From the NCBI RefSeq assembly GCF_011578285.1, contig NZ_CP049916.1, forward strand, positions 2,852,001 through 2,916,000: a stretch of 64,000 nucleotides of DNA, given 5' to 3'. The DNA comes from Acinetobacter lanii. Its GTDB lineage: Bacteria > Pseudomonadota > Gammaproteobacteria > Pseudomonadales > Moraxellaceae. Under the pieces are notes generated by a model that was not told where the DNA came from, did no database searches, and saw nothing but the letters and a program-made list of their open reading frames with translations. A program made the translations under genes and the position numbers. Every line of letters begins with the position of its first letter. The stretch's first letter is position 1. Shown here piece by piece: positions 8,336 through 18,171 of the stretch.

Positions 8336-9667
8336 TTAGCCTTGTTGACGAGCTTGTTGCTCTTTCAAAAGCTCTTCATAGCTTACTTTAGTGTCAGTCA
8401 CTTTAGCAGAAGCTAAGATGTGATCAACCACTTGATCTTCTAACACAACGCCTTCGATTTGAGCGCGTTGTTGTTTATCATTTTTGAAGTATTCAATCAC
8501 TTCGTTTGGATCTTCGTAAGAAGATGCCATGTCAGCGATGTAAGCTTCAACACGTGCTGGATCAACTTCAATCTTAGATTCAGCCAACACTTTGCTTACC
8601 AATACGCCCAATTTAACTGCTTTTTCAGCTTGTTCTTTGAACAACTCATCTGGAAGCATGCTTGAATCAAACGCTTTAGCGCCTTGAGCACCAAACTGTT
8701 GAGTGAACTGTTGAATCATTTGTTGACGTTGACGGTCAATTTCTTGAGCCAACATAGACTCTGGAATTTGAACTTCGTTTGCTGCTACAAGCGCATCAAA
8801 AGTTGCACCTTTCACTTGGTTACGAAGACCATTTTTCACTTCGCGTTCCATGTTTTTACGAACGTCAGCTTTTAATTTTTCAACGCCTTCTTCTTCAGTT
8901 AAACCAAAGATTTTAAGGAATTCAGCATCAATTTCTGGAAGTTTTTGTTTTTCAACAAGCTTAACCGTGATTTTGAATTGAGCAGCTTTACCAGCAAGGT
9001 TTTCAGCTTGGTAATCTTCAGGGAAAGTAACATCGATTACTTTCTCTTCGCCTTTCTTCATACCCACGATGCCGTCTTCAAAGCCCGGGATCATACGACC
9101 TGAACCTAGAACAAGTTTGAAGTCTTCAGCAGCGCCGCCTTCAAATTTCTCGCCATCCACAGTACCTTCGAAATCGAAAGTCACTTGCATGTCTTTTTTC
9201 GCCATGCCTTTAGTTTCAGTCCAAGAAGCACGTTGCTTTTGAAGATTTTCGATCATTTGATCAACGTCTTTGTCGTTCACTTCAGTTGATTTACGTTCAA
9301 CTTCAAGACCGTCAAATTTCACTTCAACTTCTGGATAAACTTCTACAGTTGCTTCGAAAACAAGTGCATCTTCTTTGTTTTCAACTTTATCAATGTTTGG
9401 CATGCCAACAGCATTGATTTTTTCTTGCTGAATTGCTTCGAATACTGTGTCACGAATTACATCGTTCACAACTTCTTGATAAATGCCTGCGCCATATTCA
9501 CGACGTACCACGTCTAGAGGCACTTTACCTGGACGGAAGCCGTTAATCTTAACAGTTTTAGCAGTGCGTTTTAAACGAGCTTCGAATTGCTCATTCACAC
9601 GGCTCGTCGGTACAGATACAGTTAAACGACGGGCTACGCCCGAAACCGCTTCAGAAGTTACTTGCAT
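8336..9667 (-). CDS. tig: trigger factor (ribosome-associated prolyl isomerase chaperone)
   Basis: Binds nascent chains at the ribosome exit tunnel. The N-terminal ribosome-binding domain carries the signature NGFRPGKVP; the central FKBP-type PPIase domain spans roughly [11 protein letters not shown] to [18 protein letters not shown]; the C-terminal helical chaperone arms follow. The start is set at ATG 9667 ([10 protein letters not shown]), which has GAGGAAGCC just upstream and gives 443 residues. A longer open frame to 9742 adds an unconserved 25-residue stretch without a ribosome site. Confidence 0.96.
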   Translation of the reverse strand: MQVTSEAVSGVARRLTVSVPTSRVNEQFEARLKRTAKTVKINGFRPGKVPLDVVRREYGAGIYQEVVNDVIRDTVFEAIQQEKINAVGMPNIDKVENKEDALVFEATVEVYPEVEVKFDGLEVERKSTEVNDKDVDQMIENLQKQRASWTETKGMAKKDMQVTFDFEGTVDGEKFEGGAAEDFKLVLGSGRMIPGFEDGIVGMKKGEEKVIDVTFPEDYQAENLAGKAAQFKITVKLVEKQKLPEIDAEFLKIFGLTEEEGVEKLKADVRKNMEREVKNGLRNQVKGATFDALVAANEVQIPESMLAQEIDRQRQQMIQQFTQQFGAQGAKAFDSSMLPDELFKEQAEKAVKLGVLVSKVLAESKIEVDPARVEAYIADMASSYEDPNEVIEYFKNDKQQRAQIEGVVLEDQVVDHILASAKVTDTKVSYEELLKEQQARQQG

Positions 9668-10120
9668 GGCTTCCTCGATATAGAAATAGTAGTTGCAATT
9701 TTTAAAGTGCCACATTATATGACAACATTGGAAGATATACAAAATACATTCATTTCTCCATCATTATTTTTATTAATCTCCTATTTTTATTAGATTTTTT
9801 TATGTAAGGATAATTTCATTTTTATGATTCTGCTGATAATAATTCAATCTATCATTTTAACTCCACCATCACAGAATTCTCATTTTTCATAGTGGATAAA
9901 TTCAATCTCAAAATAAATTTAAGCTTAACTTTTGATTATACATCACAGATTTCCAAATAAAAAAAGCAACATATTGATCAAAAAATGAATTCTCAATCGC
10001 TCTCTAACTTTACATCGAATTCTTAGATTTATAATAAAAATCAGTAGATTGAGTCATAATAAATACATTATAACATTTAATAAATGAATTAAATAATTAA
10101 AGTCAATCGCTAAATCCGCT
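9668..10120. other. AT-rich intergenic region between divergent tig and piuA-like gene
   Basis: About 450 bp of very AT-rich DNA without a credible ORF. It must hold the tig promoter (minus) and upstream elements of the receptor gene (plus). No RNA gene or repeat was recognised. Confidence 0.6.
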
Positions 10121-10126
10121 TATAAT
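10121..10126 (+). promoter_or_regulatory. probable -10 box of the siderophore receptor gene
   Basis: A perfect TATAAT lies 70 nt before the ATG. The -35 match is poor, as often in regulated promoters. A Fur-like sequence lies directly downstream. Confidence 0.45.
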
Positions 10127-10137
10127 TGAATGTAATT

Positions 10138-10160
10138 TCAAACAAGAATCATTATTATTC
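10138..10160 (+). promoter_or_regulatory. candidate Fur box upstream of the siderophore receptor
   Basis: AGAATCATTATTATTC matches the right half of the Fur consensus well (AATCATTAT) and the left half poorly. Its place just after the -10 box would let Fur block transcription when iron is replete, as expected for a catecholate receptor. Confidence 0.5.
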
Positions 10161-10195
10161 GCAAACAAATTCATACTACACTTTTTGAGTAAGTA

Positions 10196-12454
10196 ATGGC
10201 CTTCATTAAAACACGCAAAAAAATCGTATCATCTGCGATTGTGTCATCTCTCTCGGTGATGGCAGGACATGCAATTGCACAAGACCAAGTCACTCAGCTT
10301 GCAACAATTGAAACAAAAGCCGAAAAAGAACAAGGTTTTAAAGTTGATCAATCAGCCAATGCTAAATTTGTTGCACCACTTTTAGACACAGCTAAGTCAG
10401 TGTCGGTGATTTCAAAGCAAATGCTTGAAGATACCCAAGTGACAACATTAGCAGATGCATTGCGTACTGTACCGGGGATTACCTTAGGCGCAGGTGAAGG
10501 CGGTAACCCAAATGGTGATCGTCCATTTATTCGTGGTTATAGCTCAGAAAGTTCAATGTATGTTGATGGTGTGCGTAATGCATCATCACAAAATCGTGAA
10601 ATGTTTGCGATTGAACAAGTTGAGGTCACTAAAGGTTCTGCTTCTGCAATGGGCGGTGGTGGTTCTGTCGGTGGTAACGTCAACATGATCTCGAAGCTTG
10701 CTAAACAAGGTAACTTTTTAGAAGGTTCGGTTGCGGCAGGTACAGACAGTTATCAACGTATTACCTTAGATGGTAACAAAGATTTTGGTAACGGGATTGC
10801 GGCGCGTGTTGCCATTTTAGGCCATCATAATGAAAAAGCAGGTCAACATGATGGTGCTGAATACAGCCGCGTGGGTATTGCACCGAGCATTTCTTTTGGT
10901 CTAGACACCCCTAACCGTGCGACCTTAAGTTACTACTATCTACAATCAGATGATACTCCAGATGCGGGTATTCCATATAACAACCCAAACAACACCACTG
11001 GCCGTGCTGGACATCCAATTGATGTAAAACCAGGTACTTATTATGGCTGGCGTGATCGTGATTTCCAAAAGCAAGAAAATCACATTGGTACACTTAAATT
11101 AGAACATGATTTTTCTGATAATCTAACCATCAGCAATACAGCGGTTTATAGTAAATCAAAGAACAATTATGTCTGGACTCAACCAGATGACTCTACAGGT
11201 AACTTTATCAATACCGCAACAGGTGAGTTACAGGACACAGGGGTTTGGCGTCGTGCCAATACGCGTATCACAGATACCCGTACCTTTACCGATCAATTGG
11301 CTTTAACAGGTAAATTAAATACAGGCTTTATTAAACACTCATTTAATCTGGGTGCTGAATTTAGCCGTGCAGAATCAGATAAAGGTTCATACAACATTGC
11401 TGATGGCTCAACAGCAGATATTACCAAAACGGCTTGTGGTGCAGGTATCACAGCATCTAACGGTTGGTGTGCTTCAACCTTCCATCCAAATGCCTATACA
11501 CCATTCAATGGCACCATCACTGCAAATGCTAAAGCTACAACGACCACCAGTGAAAATACCGGTATCTATTTCTTAGACCATATGGAACTCAGCAAACAAT
11601 GGATGCTTGATTTTGGTATGCGGTGGGATAATTTCGATTCAGAAGTGGTGTATAACAAAGCCACTACAGGTCGTAACCCTGTACCTGCAGGTTCAGTATT
11701 TAATGCACGAGATGACTTTTTCAGCTGGAATGGTGGCCTTACCTTTAAACCTACCGAAAATGGCAGTATCTATTTCAACTACGCATCATCAACCAATCCA
11801 ATTGGTGTAGACCAAGGTGATGGTAGTGAGTCTCTTGCAACAGCTCAATTACAAAATGAATTGAAGCCAGAAAGTGCTCAAACCTTTGAAATTGGAACCA
11901 AATGGGATCTATTCCAAGAGCGTTTAAATGCGACTGCGGCAATTTTCCATACCAAAAAGAAAAATACACGTATTGAAGTTGAGCCTGGCTTAACAACCAA
12001 TGCAGGTGAAAGTACCGTTGACGGAATTGAAGTTGGCTTAAACGGTAAGATTACCGATAAGTGGGATATTTCACTGGGTTATACCTACTTAGACAGCGAA
12101 TTAACCAAAGCGGCTTATAATGCAACCAACGAAGGTAAACGTTTAGCCAATGTACCAAGAAACAGTGCAACACTGTGGACAACCTATCAAGTGCTTCCTA
12201 AACTTCAACTTGGTTTCGGTGCTTTAGGTATGGATCGAGTGTACGGCAGTAGCAATGATGGTAAAGAAAAATATGTACCAGGTTATGTCCGTTTTGATGC
12301 CATGGCACGCTATGACGTGAACAAAGACCTAAACGTTCAAGTCAACTATAACAACTTAGCGAATCGTCATTACTTTACCAAAGCTTATGCTTCTCACTAT
12401 GCAACTGAAGCAGAAGGTGCAAATGCAGTCTTGTCTGTAAACTTTAAATACTAA
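10196..12454 (+). CDS. piuA: TonB-dependent catecholate siderophore receptor, Fiu/PiuA type
   Basis: Outer-membrane gated channel importing ferric catecholates. A signal peptide (…SSLSVMAGHAIAQ) precedes the plug domain (DTAKSVSVISKQMLEDTQVTTLADALRTVPG; GDRPFIRGYSSESSMYVDGVRN; QVEVTKGSASAMGGG) and a 22-strand barrel ending in the C-terminal strand AVLSVNFKY with the terminal aromatic. At 752 residues it is of family length. The Fiu/PiuA assignment rests on the plug sequence and the following piuC/ybiX-type gene. In Acinetobacter and Pseudomonas these receptors also carry cefiderocol (known biology, not seen here). Regulation by Fur is suggested by the upstream box. Confidence 0.88.
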   Translation: MAFIKTRKKIVSSAIVSSLSVMAGHAIAQDQVTQLATIETKAEKEQGFKVDQSANAKFVAPLLDTAKSVSVISKQMLEDTQVTTLADALRTVPGITLGAGEGGNPNGDRPFIRGYSSESSMYVDGVRNASSQNREMFAIEQVEVTKGSASAMGGGGSVGGNVNMISKLAKQGNFLEGSVAAGTDSYQRITLDGNKDFGNGIAARVAILGHHNEKAGQHDGAEYSRVGIAPSISFGLDTPNRATLSYYYLQSDDTPDAGIPYNNPNNTTGRAGHPIDVKPGTYYGWRDRDFQKQENHIGTLKLEHDFSDNLTISNTAVYSKSKNNYVWTQPDDSTGNFINTATGELQDTGVWRRANTRITDTRTFTDQLALTGKLNTGFIKHSFNLGAEFSRAESDKGSYNIADGSTADITKTACGAGITASNGWCASTFHPNAYTPFNGTITANAKATTTTSENTGIYFLDHMELSKQWMLDFGMRWDNFDSEVVYNKATTGRNPVPAGSVFNARDDFFSWNGGLTFKPTENGSIYFNYASSTNPIGVDQGDGSESLATAQLQNELKPESAQTFEIGTKWDLFQERLNATAAIFHTKKKNTRIEVEPGLTTNAGESTVDGIEVGLNGKITDKWDISLGYTYLDSELTKAAYNATNEGKRLANVPRNSATLWTTYQVLPKLQLGFGALGMDRVYGSSNDGKEKYVPGYVRFDAMARYDVNKDLNVQVNYNNLANRHYFTKAYASHYATEAEGANAVLSVNFKY

Positions 12455-12470
12455 TTTAAAGTCAAAACAG

Positions 12471-12497
12471 AATCCCATAGTTAAATTATGGGATTTT
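12471..12497 (+). terminator. hairpin after the siderophore receptor gene
   Basis: Perfect 9-bp stem AATCCCATA / TATGGGATT with TTTT after it, the first of two tandem hairpins between piuA and piuC. Confidence 0.55.
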
Positions 12498-12500
12498 CTA

Positions 12501-12529
12501 AAAAATAGCCTCATAATGAGGCTATTTTT
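12501..12529 (+). terminator. second terminator hairpin between piuA and piuC
   Basis: AAAAATAGCCTCA / TGAGGCTATTTTT is a perfect 13-bp stem with a 3-nt loop. Two terminators in 60 bp imply that piuC depends on read-through or on its own promoter. Confidence 0.75.
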
Positions 12530-12562
12530 ATATCGATTATAATATTCAATATAGGTGCTGTT

Positions 12563-13246
12563 GTGATTCATCATATTCCCAATGTACTCAGCAAAGAACA
12601 AGTCCAACTTTTTCGTCAGGAAATGGATCAAGTGGAATGGGTCAATGGTAAAGTGACCGCAGGTACCCTGTCAGCGACCGTTAAACAGAATCAACAACTG
12701 CCTGAAGATCATCCGCTTACCCATCGACTTAGTACCATTATTTTAGAATCCTTAGGACAGCACCCACTTTTCTTGTCGGCTGCGATTCCACTCGATATTA
12801 TTCCCCCATTGTTTAATCGTTATGAAAACAATCAAGCATTTGGTTTTCATGTAGACAACTCTATTCGTCGTATTCGTGGCACTAATGAACGTTTGCGTAC
12901 TGACTTATCTTGCACGGTATTTCTGAGTGAACCTGAAGAATATGAAGGTGGAGAACTGGTCGTGGAAGACACGTATGGATACCATGAAGTCAAACTGCCT
13001 GCAGGCGATATGATTCTCTACCCATCCACCAGTTTGCATGAAGTCACTCCGATTACTTCAGGCTGTCGCATCGCATCATTCTTTTGGGTTCAAAGTATGG
13101 TGCGTGATGACGCTGAACGGCATATGTTGTTCAACTTAGATCAGAGTATTCAGAATCTACGTATGCAACTGGGGGATCAGCATGCGGAAGTAATCAAACT
13201 CACCAATCTCTATCATAATCTCATGCGTAAATGGGCTGAGCTTTAG
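12563..13246 (+). CDS. piuC: PiuC/YbiX-type Fe(II)/2-oxoglutarate dioxygenase (PKHD-type hydroxylase)
   Basis: Iron- and 2-oxoglutarate-dependent oxygenase of the PiuC/YbiX family, usually encoded beside a Fiu/PiuA receptor. The double-stranded beta-helix facial triad can be read: FGFHVDN (HxD), later TSLHEVTPITSGCRIASFFW (distal His and the Arg binding 2-oxoglutarate). The substrate is not firmly established; a role in siderophore handling has been proposed for the family. Start is GTG 12563, with TATAGGTG upstream as a weak ribosome site. Length (227) is standard. Confidence 0.92.
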   Translation: MIHHIPNVLSKEQVQLFRQEMDQVEWVNGKVTAGTLSATVKQNQQLPEDHPLTHRLSTIILESLGQHPLFLSAAIPLDIIPPLFNRYENNQAFGFHVDNSIRRIRGTNERLRTDLSCTVFLSEPEEYEGGELVVEDTYGYHEVKLPAGDMILYPSTSLHEVTPITSGCRIASFFWVQSMVRDDAERHMLFNLDQSIQNLRMQLGDQHAEVIKLTNLYHNLMRKWAEL

Positions 13247-13331
13247 TAGAGATAAGGCTGTAAAGATAAATCATATTCAATACTCAATATGATTTATCCC
13301 TCCCCTATTGCATCTCTTGAGTATTTAAACC

Positions 13332-13361
13332 AGCGACATATTTTATCATTTGTCGCTTTTT
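13332..13361 (+). terminator. terminator after piuC
   Basis: AGCGACA / TGTCGCT with a 12-nt loop and six T residues. A further dyad (AAATCATATT / AATATGATTT, 13267-13294) lies closer to the stop but lacks a T run. Confidence 0.6.
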
Positions 13362-13705
13362 ACCCACAGATCCTTTATATTTTTTAATCCACGTCTATTT
13401 TTAGAAAAATTTAAAGACAAAATAGCAATCAAACGGAAATATTTTTCACACAATAATTAATATAAGAAAATCTTTATTAACATACGACTAAAATCCATAA
13501 AAATAGGAAAAACATTTCGATTTAACTCGATTAAACTTTAAGTTATAGGTTTGCAAAGTTTTAAACATATATCTGAGTTTTCAGCATTTTATTTAAAAAG
13601 TCATAATTTGTTGCAGACTAAAATTTGTAAACCGCTTACGTAGACACAATCTATATTGGTAACCATCCATTGCCTAAATCAAAAATACGAGCAATACAGG
13701 TTACA
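13362..13705. other. AT-rich leader region of leuA
   Basis: About 340 bp without a credible gene. I searched for a leucine-rich leader peptide or attenuator hairpin upstream of leuA and found none. It probably holds the leuA promoter. Confidence 0.5.
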
Positions 13706-13719
13706 CAAGGAGTTACCTC

Positions 13720-15417
13720 ATGATGTTGGCTGATCCAAGTAAAAAATACCGTCGCATGTACCAACGTGTGGACTTGCCAGACCGTCAATGGCCGAACAAT
13801 GAAATCAATAAAGCGCCTATTTGGATGAGTACCGACCTGCGTGATGGTAACCAAGCGATTTTTGAACCAATGGACATTGAACAAAAATTCAAAATGTTCC
13901 AAATGTTGGTAAAAATCGGTTTTAAACATATTGAAATTGGTTTCCCTTCTGCCTCTCAAATCGATTTTGACTTCACCCGTAAATTGATTGAAGAAAACCA
14001 TATTCCAGATGATGTATACATCGAAGTATTGGTTCAGGCACGTGATCACTTGATTCAACGTACCTTTGAGTCTTTACAAGGTGCGAAACGCGCGATTGTG
14101 CATATTTACAATTCAAACTCTCCAACGTTCCGTGAAAAAGTATTGAATGTCGATATTGCGGGTGCGAAGCAATTGGCTGTGAATGCCGCACAAAAAGTGA
14201 AGGAATATGCAAAGCAATATCCTGAAACTGAGTTTGTGTTTCAATACTCTCCAGAATGCTTTACAGCCACTGAATTAGAAGTAGCGAAAGATGTCTGTGA
14301 TGCGGTGACAGAAATTTGGGAAGCTTCACCAACGAATAAAGTGATCTTAAACTTACCTGCAACGGTTGAAGTTTCAGGTCCACATGTTTATGCCGACCAA
14401 ATCGAATGGATGCATCGTAATATTGAACGTCGTGATGGTGTGATCATTTCGGTACACTGTCATAATGACCGTGGCTGTGGAATCGCAGCATCAGAACTTG
14501 CAATTATGGCCGGTGCTGATCGTGTTGAAGGCTGTGTGTTTGGTAATGGTGAACGTACCGGTAACGTCGACGTTGCTGCGATTGCATTGAATATGTATAC
14601 CCAAGGTGTTGCGCCTGAACTTGATTTCTCGAACATTAACGAAATCATTGCGACCATTGAGGAATGCACAGGTTTGCCGGTACATCCACGTCATCCGTAT
14701 GCCGGTGATTTGGTCTTTACCGCGTTCTCAGGTTCACATCAAGATGCCATCAAGAAAGGCTTTGAGTTCCAAAAAGACCAAGACATGTGGGACATGCCTT
14801 ATTTACCAATCGATCCAAAAGATTTAGGTCGTGACTATGATGCGGTGATTCGTGTCAATTCACAGTCAGGTAAAGGGGGTATTGCGTACTTGTTAGAATC
14901 GAACTACAACGTGGTATTACCGCGTCGTTTACAAATTGAATTCTCTCAAGTGGTGCAACAAGTCACTGATGAACAAGCCAAAGAAATTTCTGCACCAGAC
15001 ATTTGGGCATTGTTTAAAGACACCTATGTTGCCACTAAAGATGCACATTATTCTGCACAGAACTATCGTTTATCCGATGAAAATGGCAGCCAAGTGATTG
15101 AGCTTGATGTGGTCGTGAATGGTGAAACTCAGCACTTACGTGGTGAAGGGAATGGTCCAATCTCTGCGATCTTAGATGCATTACAATTGCCAATTGATGT
15201 CTTGAATTATGAAGAACGGAGCATTAGTTCAGGTGCAAGTGCAAAAGCCTTGGCATTGATTGAGCTTCAAGTCAAAGGAACCGGTAAATCTGCATTCGGT
15301 GCAGGTGTCCATGACAACATTGTGACCTCATCAATTGAGGCGATTATTGCCAGCACCAACCGTTTAATCGAGCAAGGTGTACTCAGCACTGAACAATTGG
15401 TGGCTGCTGCGGTATAA
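13720..15417 (+). CDS. leuA: 2-isopropylmalate synthase
   Basis: First committed step of leucine synthesis, condensing acetyl-CoA with 2-oxoisovalerate. The TIM-barrel catalytic domain shows STDLRDGNQAI (substrate-binding Arg and metal Asp) and the metal-binding HCHNDRG motif; NGERTGNVD is also family-typical. A C-terminal allosteric LeuA dimerisation domain occupies about the last 130 residues (GEGNGPISAILDAL, VHDNIVTSSIEAIIASTNRL). At 565 residues it is the longer LeuA form. AAGGAG at 13707-13712 sits 7 nt before ATG 13720. Monocistronic, with a terminator at 15455. Confidence 0.95.
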   Translation: MMLADPSKKYRRMYQRVDLPDRQWPNNEINKAPIWMSTDLRDGNQAIFEPMDIEQKFKMFQMLVKIGFKHIEIGFPSASQIDFDFTRKLIEENHIPDDVYIEVLVQARDHLIQRTFESLQGAKRAIVHIYNSNSPTFREKVLNVDIAGAKQLAVNAAQKVKEYAKQYPETEFVFQYSPECFTATELEVAKDVCDAVTEIWEASPTNKVILNLPATVEVSGPHVYADQIEWMHRNIERRDGVIISVHCHNDRGCGIAASELAIMAGADRVEGCVFGNGERTGNVDVAAIALNMYTQGVAPELDFSNINEIIATIEECTGLPVHPRHPYAGDLVFTAFSGSHQDAIKKGFEFQKDQDMWDMPYLPIDPKDLGRDYDAVIRVNSQSGKGGIAYLLESNYNVVLPRRLQIEFSQVVQQVTDEQAKEISAPDIWALFKDTYVATKDAHYSAQNYRLSDENGSQVIELDVVVNGETQHLRGEGNGPISAILDALQLPIDVLNYEERSISSGASAKALALIELQVKGTGKSAFGAGVHDNIVTSSIEAIIASTNRLIEQGVLSTEQLVAAAV

Positions 15418-15454
15418 GTAATTGCGATATGCAATAACATTAAAATGACTTTAG

Positions 15455-15484
15455 AAGGATACCCTCAAGTGGTATCCTTTTATT
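15455..15484 (+). terminator. terminator after leuA
   Basis: Perfect 9-bp stem AAGGATACC / GGTATCCTT with 7-nt loop and following T residues. Confidence 0.8.
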
Positions 15485-15518
15485 TATTCATACTAAAGAT
15501 TTAAGGCGAATTATTCCT

Positions 15519-16679
15519 GTGTCTTTTCCAGCTGACTCTGTGGGTATTGTTACGCCACAAAAGTTTCAATTTGAAGAACCACTGGCATTAGAATGTGGTC
15601 GAATTCTCCCTCGTTTCGACTTAATGGTTGAAACTTATGGCACGCTCAATGCCGATAAATCCAATGCCATTCTGATTTGCCATGCCCTCTCTGGTCACCA
15701 CCATGCTGCAGGCTATCATCATGAAGATGATAAAAAAGCCGGCTGGTGGGATGCATGCATTGGCCCAGGCAAAGCGATTGATACCTCTAAATTTTTCGTG
15801 GTTGCTTTAAACAACATTGGTGGCTGTAGCGGTTCTACAGGTCCTACCTCACCGAATCCTGAAAATGAAAATCGTCCTTATGGTCCAGATTTTCCATTGG
15901 TGACAGTACGTGATTGGATCAAGACCCAAGCGATGCTGTCGGATCGTTTGGGTATTGATGTTTGGTACTCTGTGATTGGTGGCTCACTCGGTGGGATGCA
16001 AGCGTTGCAATGGTCGGTGGATTATCCTGATCGTTTAAAAAACTGTGTGATCATTGCCAGCGCACCAAAACTGTCTGCACAAAATATTGCCTTCAACGAA
16101 GTGGCACGTCAGTCAATTTTATCTGATCCAGATTTCCATCATGGCCGTTATTTGGAAAATGACAGTTATCCTAAACGTGGTTTAATTTTGGCCCGTATGG
16201 TCGGTCATATTACCTACTTGTCTGAAGAAGCGATGAAACAAAAATTTGGTCGTGACTTAAAGTCAGGCAAATTTATGTATGGCTTTGACGTCGAGTTCCA
16301 AGTTGAAAGTTATTTACGTTATCAAGGTGAGCAATTCAGCCGTAACTTTGATGCCAATACCTACTTGATCATGACCAAAGCATTGGATTATTTCGATCCT
16401 TCGCGTGAATACGAGCAGTCTTTGCAAAAAGCCATGGCCAACACGAAGTGTCGTTTCTTGGTGGTGTCATTTACCACGGATTGGCGGTTTGCGCCTGAAC
16501 GCTCTCAAGAAATTGTCGATGCACTGATTACCAGTCAAAAACCGGTCAGTTATATCGATATTGATGCTGAACAAGGACATGATTCGTTCTTGTTCCCGAT
16601 TCCTCTGTATGTAAAGACACTGCGTGCGTTCTTAGGTGGCCCTGAACATTTACAAGCAACACCGAAGGAGACTGTGTAA
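15519..16679 (+). CDS. metX: homoserine O-acyltransferase MetX
   Basis: Activates homoserine for methionine synthesis. It is an alpha/beta hydrolase with nucleophile Ser156 in GGSLGGMQ, the acid in [11 protein letters not shown] and the His in [23 protein letters not shown] lines the active site. MetX enzymes of Acinetobacter and relatives are often reported to use succinyl-CoA rather than acetyl-CoA; the acyl donor cannot be settled by eye. Start is GTG 15519 (ATTCCTGTG). The stop overlaps the next start (TAATG), coupling it to metW. Confidence 0.93.
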   Translation: MSFPADSVGIVTPQKFQFEEPLALECGRILPRFDLMVETYGTLNADKSNAILICHALSGHHHAAGYHHEDDKKAGWWDACIGPGKAIDTSKFFVVALNNIGGCSGSTGPTSPNPENENRPYGPDFPLVTVRDWIKTQAMLSDRLGIDVWYSVIGGSLGGMQALQWSVDYPDRLKNCVIIASAPKLSAQNIAFNEVARQSILSDPDFHHGRYLENDSYPKRGLILARMVGHITYLSEEAMKQKFGRDLKSGKFMYGFDVEFQVESYLRYQGEQFSRNFDANTYLIMTKALDYFDPSREYEQSLQKAMANTKCRFLVVSFTTDWRFAPERSQEIVDALITSQKPVSYIDIDAEQGHDSFLFPIPLYVKTLRAFLGGPEHLQATPKETV

Positions 16680-17272
16680 TGCGTATTGATCAACAACTCG
16701 CAGATAAATGGATTAGCCCGGGATCTAGTGTGCTTGATTTGGGCTGTGGTGATGGCGAATTGTTATCGCAAATGGGCAAAAAACACCAAATTCGTGCATA
16801 CGGTATGGAAATTGATCAGGAAAAGATTGCAATTGCGGTCAGTCGCGGGTTAAATATCATTCAACAAGACTTGAACCTCGGTTTGGGACGCTTTGCCGAT
16901 CAGTCGTTTGACTATGTGGTTATGGCACAAGCTTTGCAAGCTGTAGATGCACCTGATGTACTTTTGCGTGATATGGTGCGTGTAGGGAAACAAGCGATTA
17001 TTACTTTTCCTAACTTTGCCCATTGGAAGACGCGTTCTTTCTTGGCTCTCAAAGGAAAGATGCCTGTTTCAGAAGCTTTACCGTATATGTGGTATAACAC
17101 ACCGAATATCCACCTATGCACCTTTAGAGATTTTGAAGCACTGTGTGCAGAAAATCAGATTAAAATTATTGATCGACTTGCCGTAAATGGGAATCAACAA
17201 GGCAGTATGCTCAGCAAGCATCTGCCAAATTTGTTCGGTGAAGTCGCTATTTATCGAGTGAGCGCTCTATGA
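16679..17272 (+). CDS. metW: MetW, partner of MetX in methionine biosynthesis
   Basis: Class I SAM-methyltransferase-like protein of the MetW family, which occurs next to metX in many proteobacteria and is thought to assist homoserine acylation. Motif I is SVLDLGCGDGELL near residues 17-29; the family segments FPNFAHWKTR and LPYMWYNTPNIHLCTFRDFE are present. Length 197 is standard. Its ATG shares a base with the metX stop, and its own stop overlaps the next start (ATGA), so three genes form one translationally coupled unit. Confidence 0.93.
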   Translation: MRIDQQLADKWISPGSSVLDLGCGDGELLSQMGKKHQIRAYGMEIDQEKIAIAVSRGLNIIQQDLNLGLGRFADQSFDYVVMAQALQAVDAPDVLLRDMVRVGKQAIITFPNFAHWKTRSFLALKGKMPVSEALPYMWYNTPNIHLCTFRDFEALCAENQIKIIDRLAVNGNQQGSMLSKHLPNLFGEVAIYRVSAL

Positions 17273-17856
17273 AAAAATTATTATTAGGCAGTACTTTATT
17301 TTTGGGTTTATTGAATTTCCAAGCCCACGCTGAATATGTACCACAGCAATCAACCACGGCTCAGGCAGCTCAGTACTCACGTATGAGTATTGCTGATTTG
17401 CAAAAAGCAGCCAAAGCGGGTCAAGCGCCTGCTCAGTTCTATTTGGCAACCTATTATCAAAAAGGCACTGGTGTTCAAAAAGATGCCAAGCAAGCGTTTA
17501 GCTTATTTAAAGCGGCGGCTGATCAAGGTCTGACGGCGGCACAACTGAATGTCGGTCGTATGCTGATGGAAGGTCATGGTACGTCTAAAAATGAAGCATT
17601 AGCGCGTTCGTATTTTGAGAAAGCGGCGAGTCATGGTGACAACCGTGCCAGCTTCAATCTTGCGATGATGGAAGAGCAAAAGAAAAATTACATGGGTGCA
17701 TATCAGTGGTATGAACTATCTACCCGTGATGGCATGCTCGACAACCGTGTGATGAATTTATCTGAAACCAAGAAAACTGCTTTGGCTGCCAACTTGACCC
17801 CTGAACAAATTCGTCAAGCCCGTGATCGTGCTGATCAATGGATTCAAGCGCAATAA
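17269..17856 (+). CDS. secreted Sel1-like repeat protein
   Basis: Has a Sec signal peptide (MKKLLLGSTLFLGLLNFQAHA, cleavage about residue 21) and two or three Sel1-type helical repeats (APAQFYLATYYQKGTGVQKDAKQAF; TAAQLNVGRMLMEGHGTSKNEAL; NRASFNLAMMEEQKKNYMGAYQWY). Such solenoids mediate protein contacts; the periplasmic partner is unknown. The start overlaps the metW stop by 4 nt, so it is coupled to methionine genes although no link in function is apparent. Confidence 0.85.
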   Translation: MKKLLLGSTLFLGLLNFQAHAEYVPQQSTTAQAAQYSRMSIADLQKAAKAGQAPAQFYLATYYQKGTGVQKDAKQAFSLFKAAADQGLTAAQLNVGRMLMEGHGTSKNEALARSYFEKAASHGDNRASFNLAMMEEQKKNYMGAYQWYELSTRDGMLDNRVMNLSETKKTALAANLTPEQIRQARDRADQWIQAQ

Positions 17857-17888
17857 TGGAAGCGCATTAGAATTCAAAGCTTATTACG

Positions 17889-17919
17889 AAAAAAGCACCT
17901 CAATTCAGGTGCTTTTTTT
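17889..17919. terminator. bidirectional terminator between the Sel1 gene and the convergent small ORF
   Basis: AAAAAAGCACCT / AGGTGCTTTTTT with loop CAATTC. A and T runs on both sides allow use in both directions. Confidence 0.8.
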
Positions 17920-17922
17920 ACG

Positions 17923-18171
17923 TTAAATTTTAAGCAATGAGCGACTCAGAACGTCTAGAATTTCTTTATACAGCTTGGTATGCTCATCAATATCTTCTTC
18001 ACGTGATTTCAGTAACTCAATCAGATATTGCTTTTCCACGGCATTGGTTGCCAGTCCAGCAATAATTTGGGTTTTGTCCTGAATTTCTTCAGTGCCCAGA
18101 TCAATTTCAGATGCCAACTCAATCAACAGGCTTTCTGCTTTATCCAAAATATAGCGTTGAGTGGCTTTCAT
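17923..18171 (-). CDS. small hypothetical helical protein (82 aa)
   Basis: Not recognised. The product is acidic and predicted fully helical (KATQRYILDKAESLLIELASEI; YLIELLKSREEDIDEHTKLYKEIL), with no signal peptide or membrane segment. The frame ends 3 bp from a strong terminator that fits its 3' end, and begins with ATG preceded by GCAGCCATA, a poor ribosome site. Looks like a genuine small cytosolic protein of unknown role. Confidence 0.6.
   Translation of the reverse strand: MKATQRYILDKAESLLIELASEIDLGTEEIQDKTQIIAGLATNAVEKQYLIELLKSREEDIDEHTKLYKEILDVLSRSLLKI

Noticed and set aside
9668..9742. Longer trigger factor start adding 25 residues
   Set aside because: Cys/aromatic-rich, unconserved addition; ATG 9667 has GAGGAAG upstream.
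13362..13705. Leucine attenuator or leader peptide before leuA
   Set aside because: No run of Leu codons and no terminator/antiterminator pair was found.
13651..14058. 135-codon minus-strand frame covering the leuA start
   Set aside because: Overlaps the leuA ribosome site and N-terminus and has no family-like content.
15418..15518. SAM riboswitch upstream of metX
   Set aside because: The gap is about 100 bp and contains only the leuA terminator and a short AT-rich stretch.
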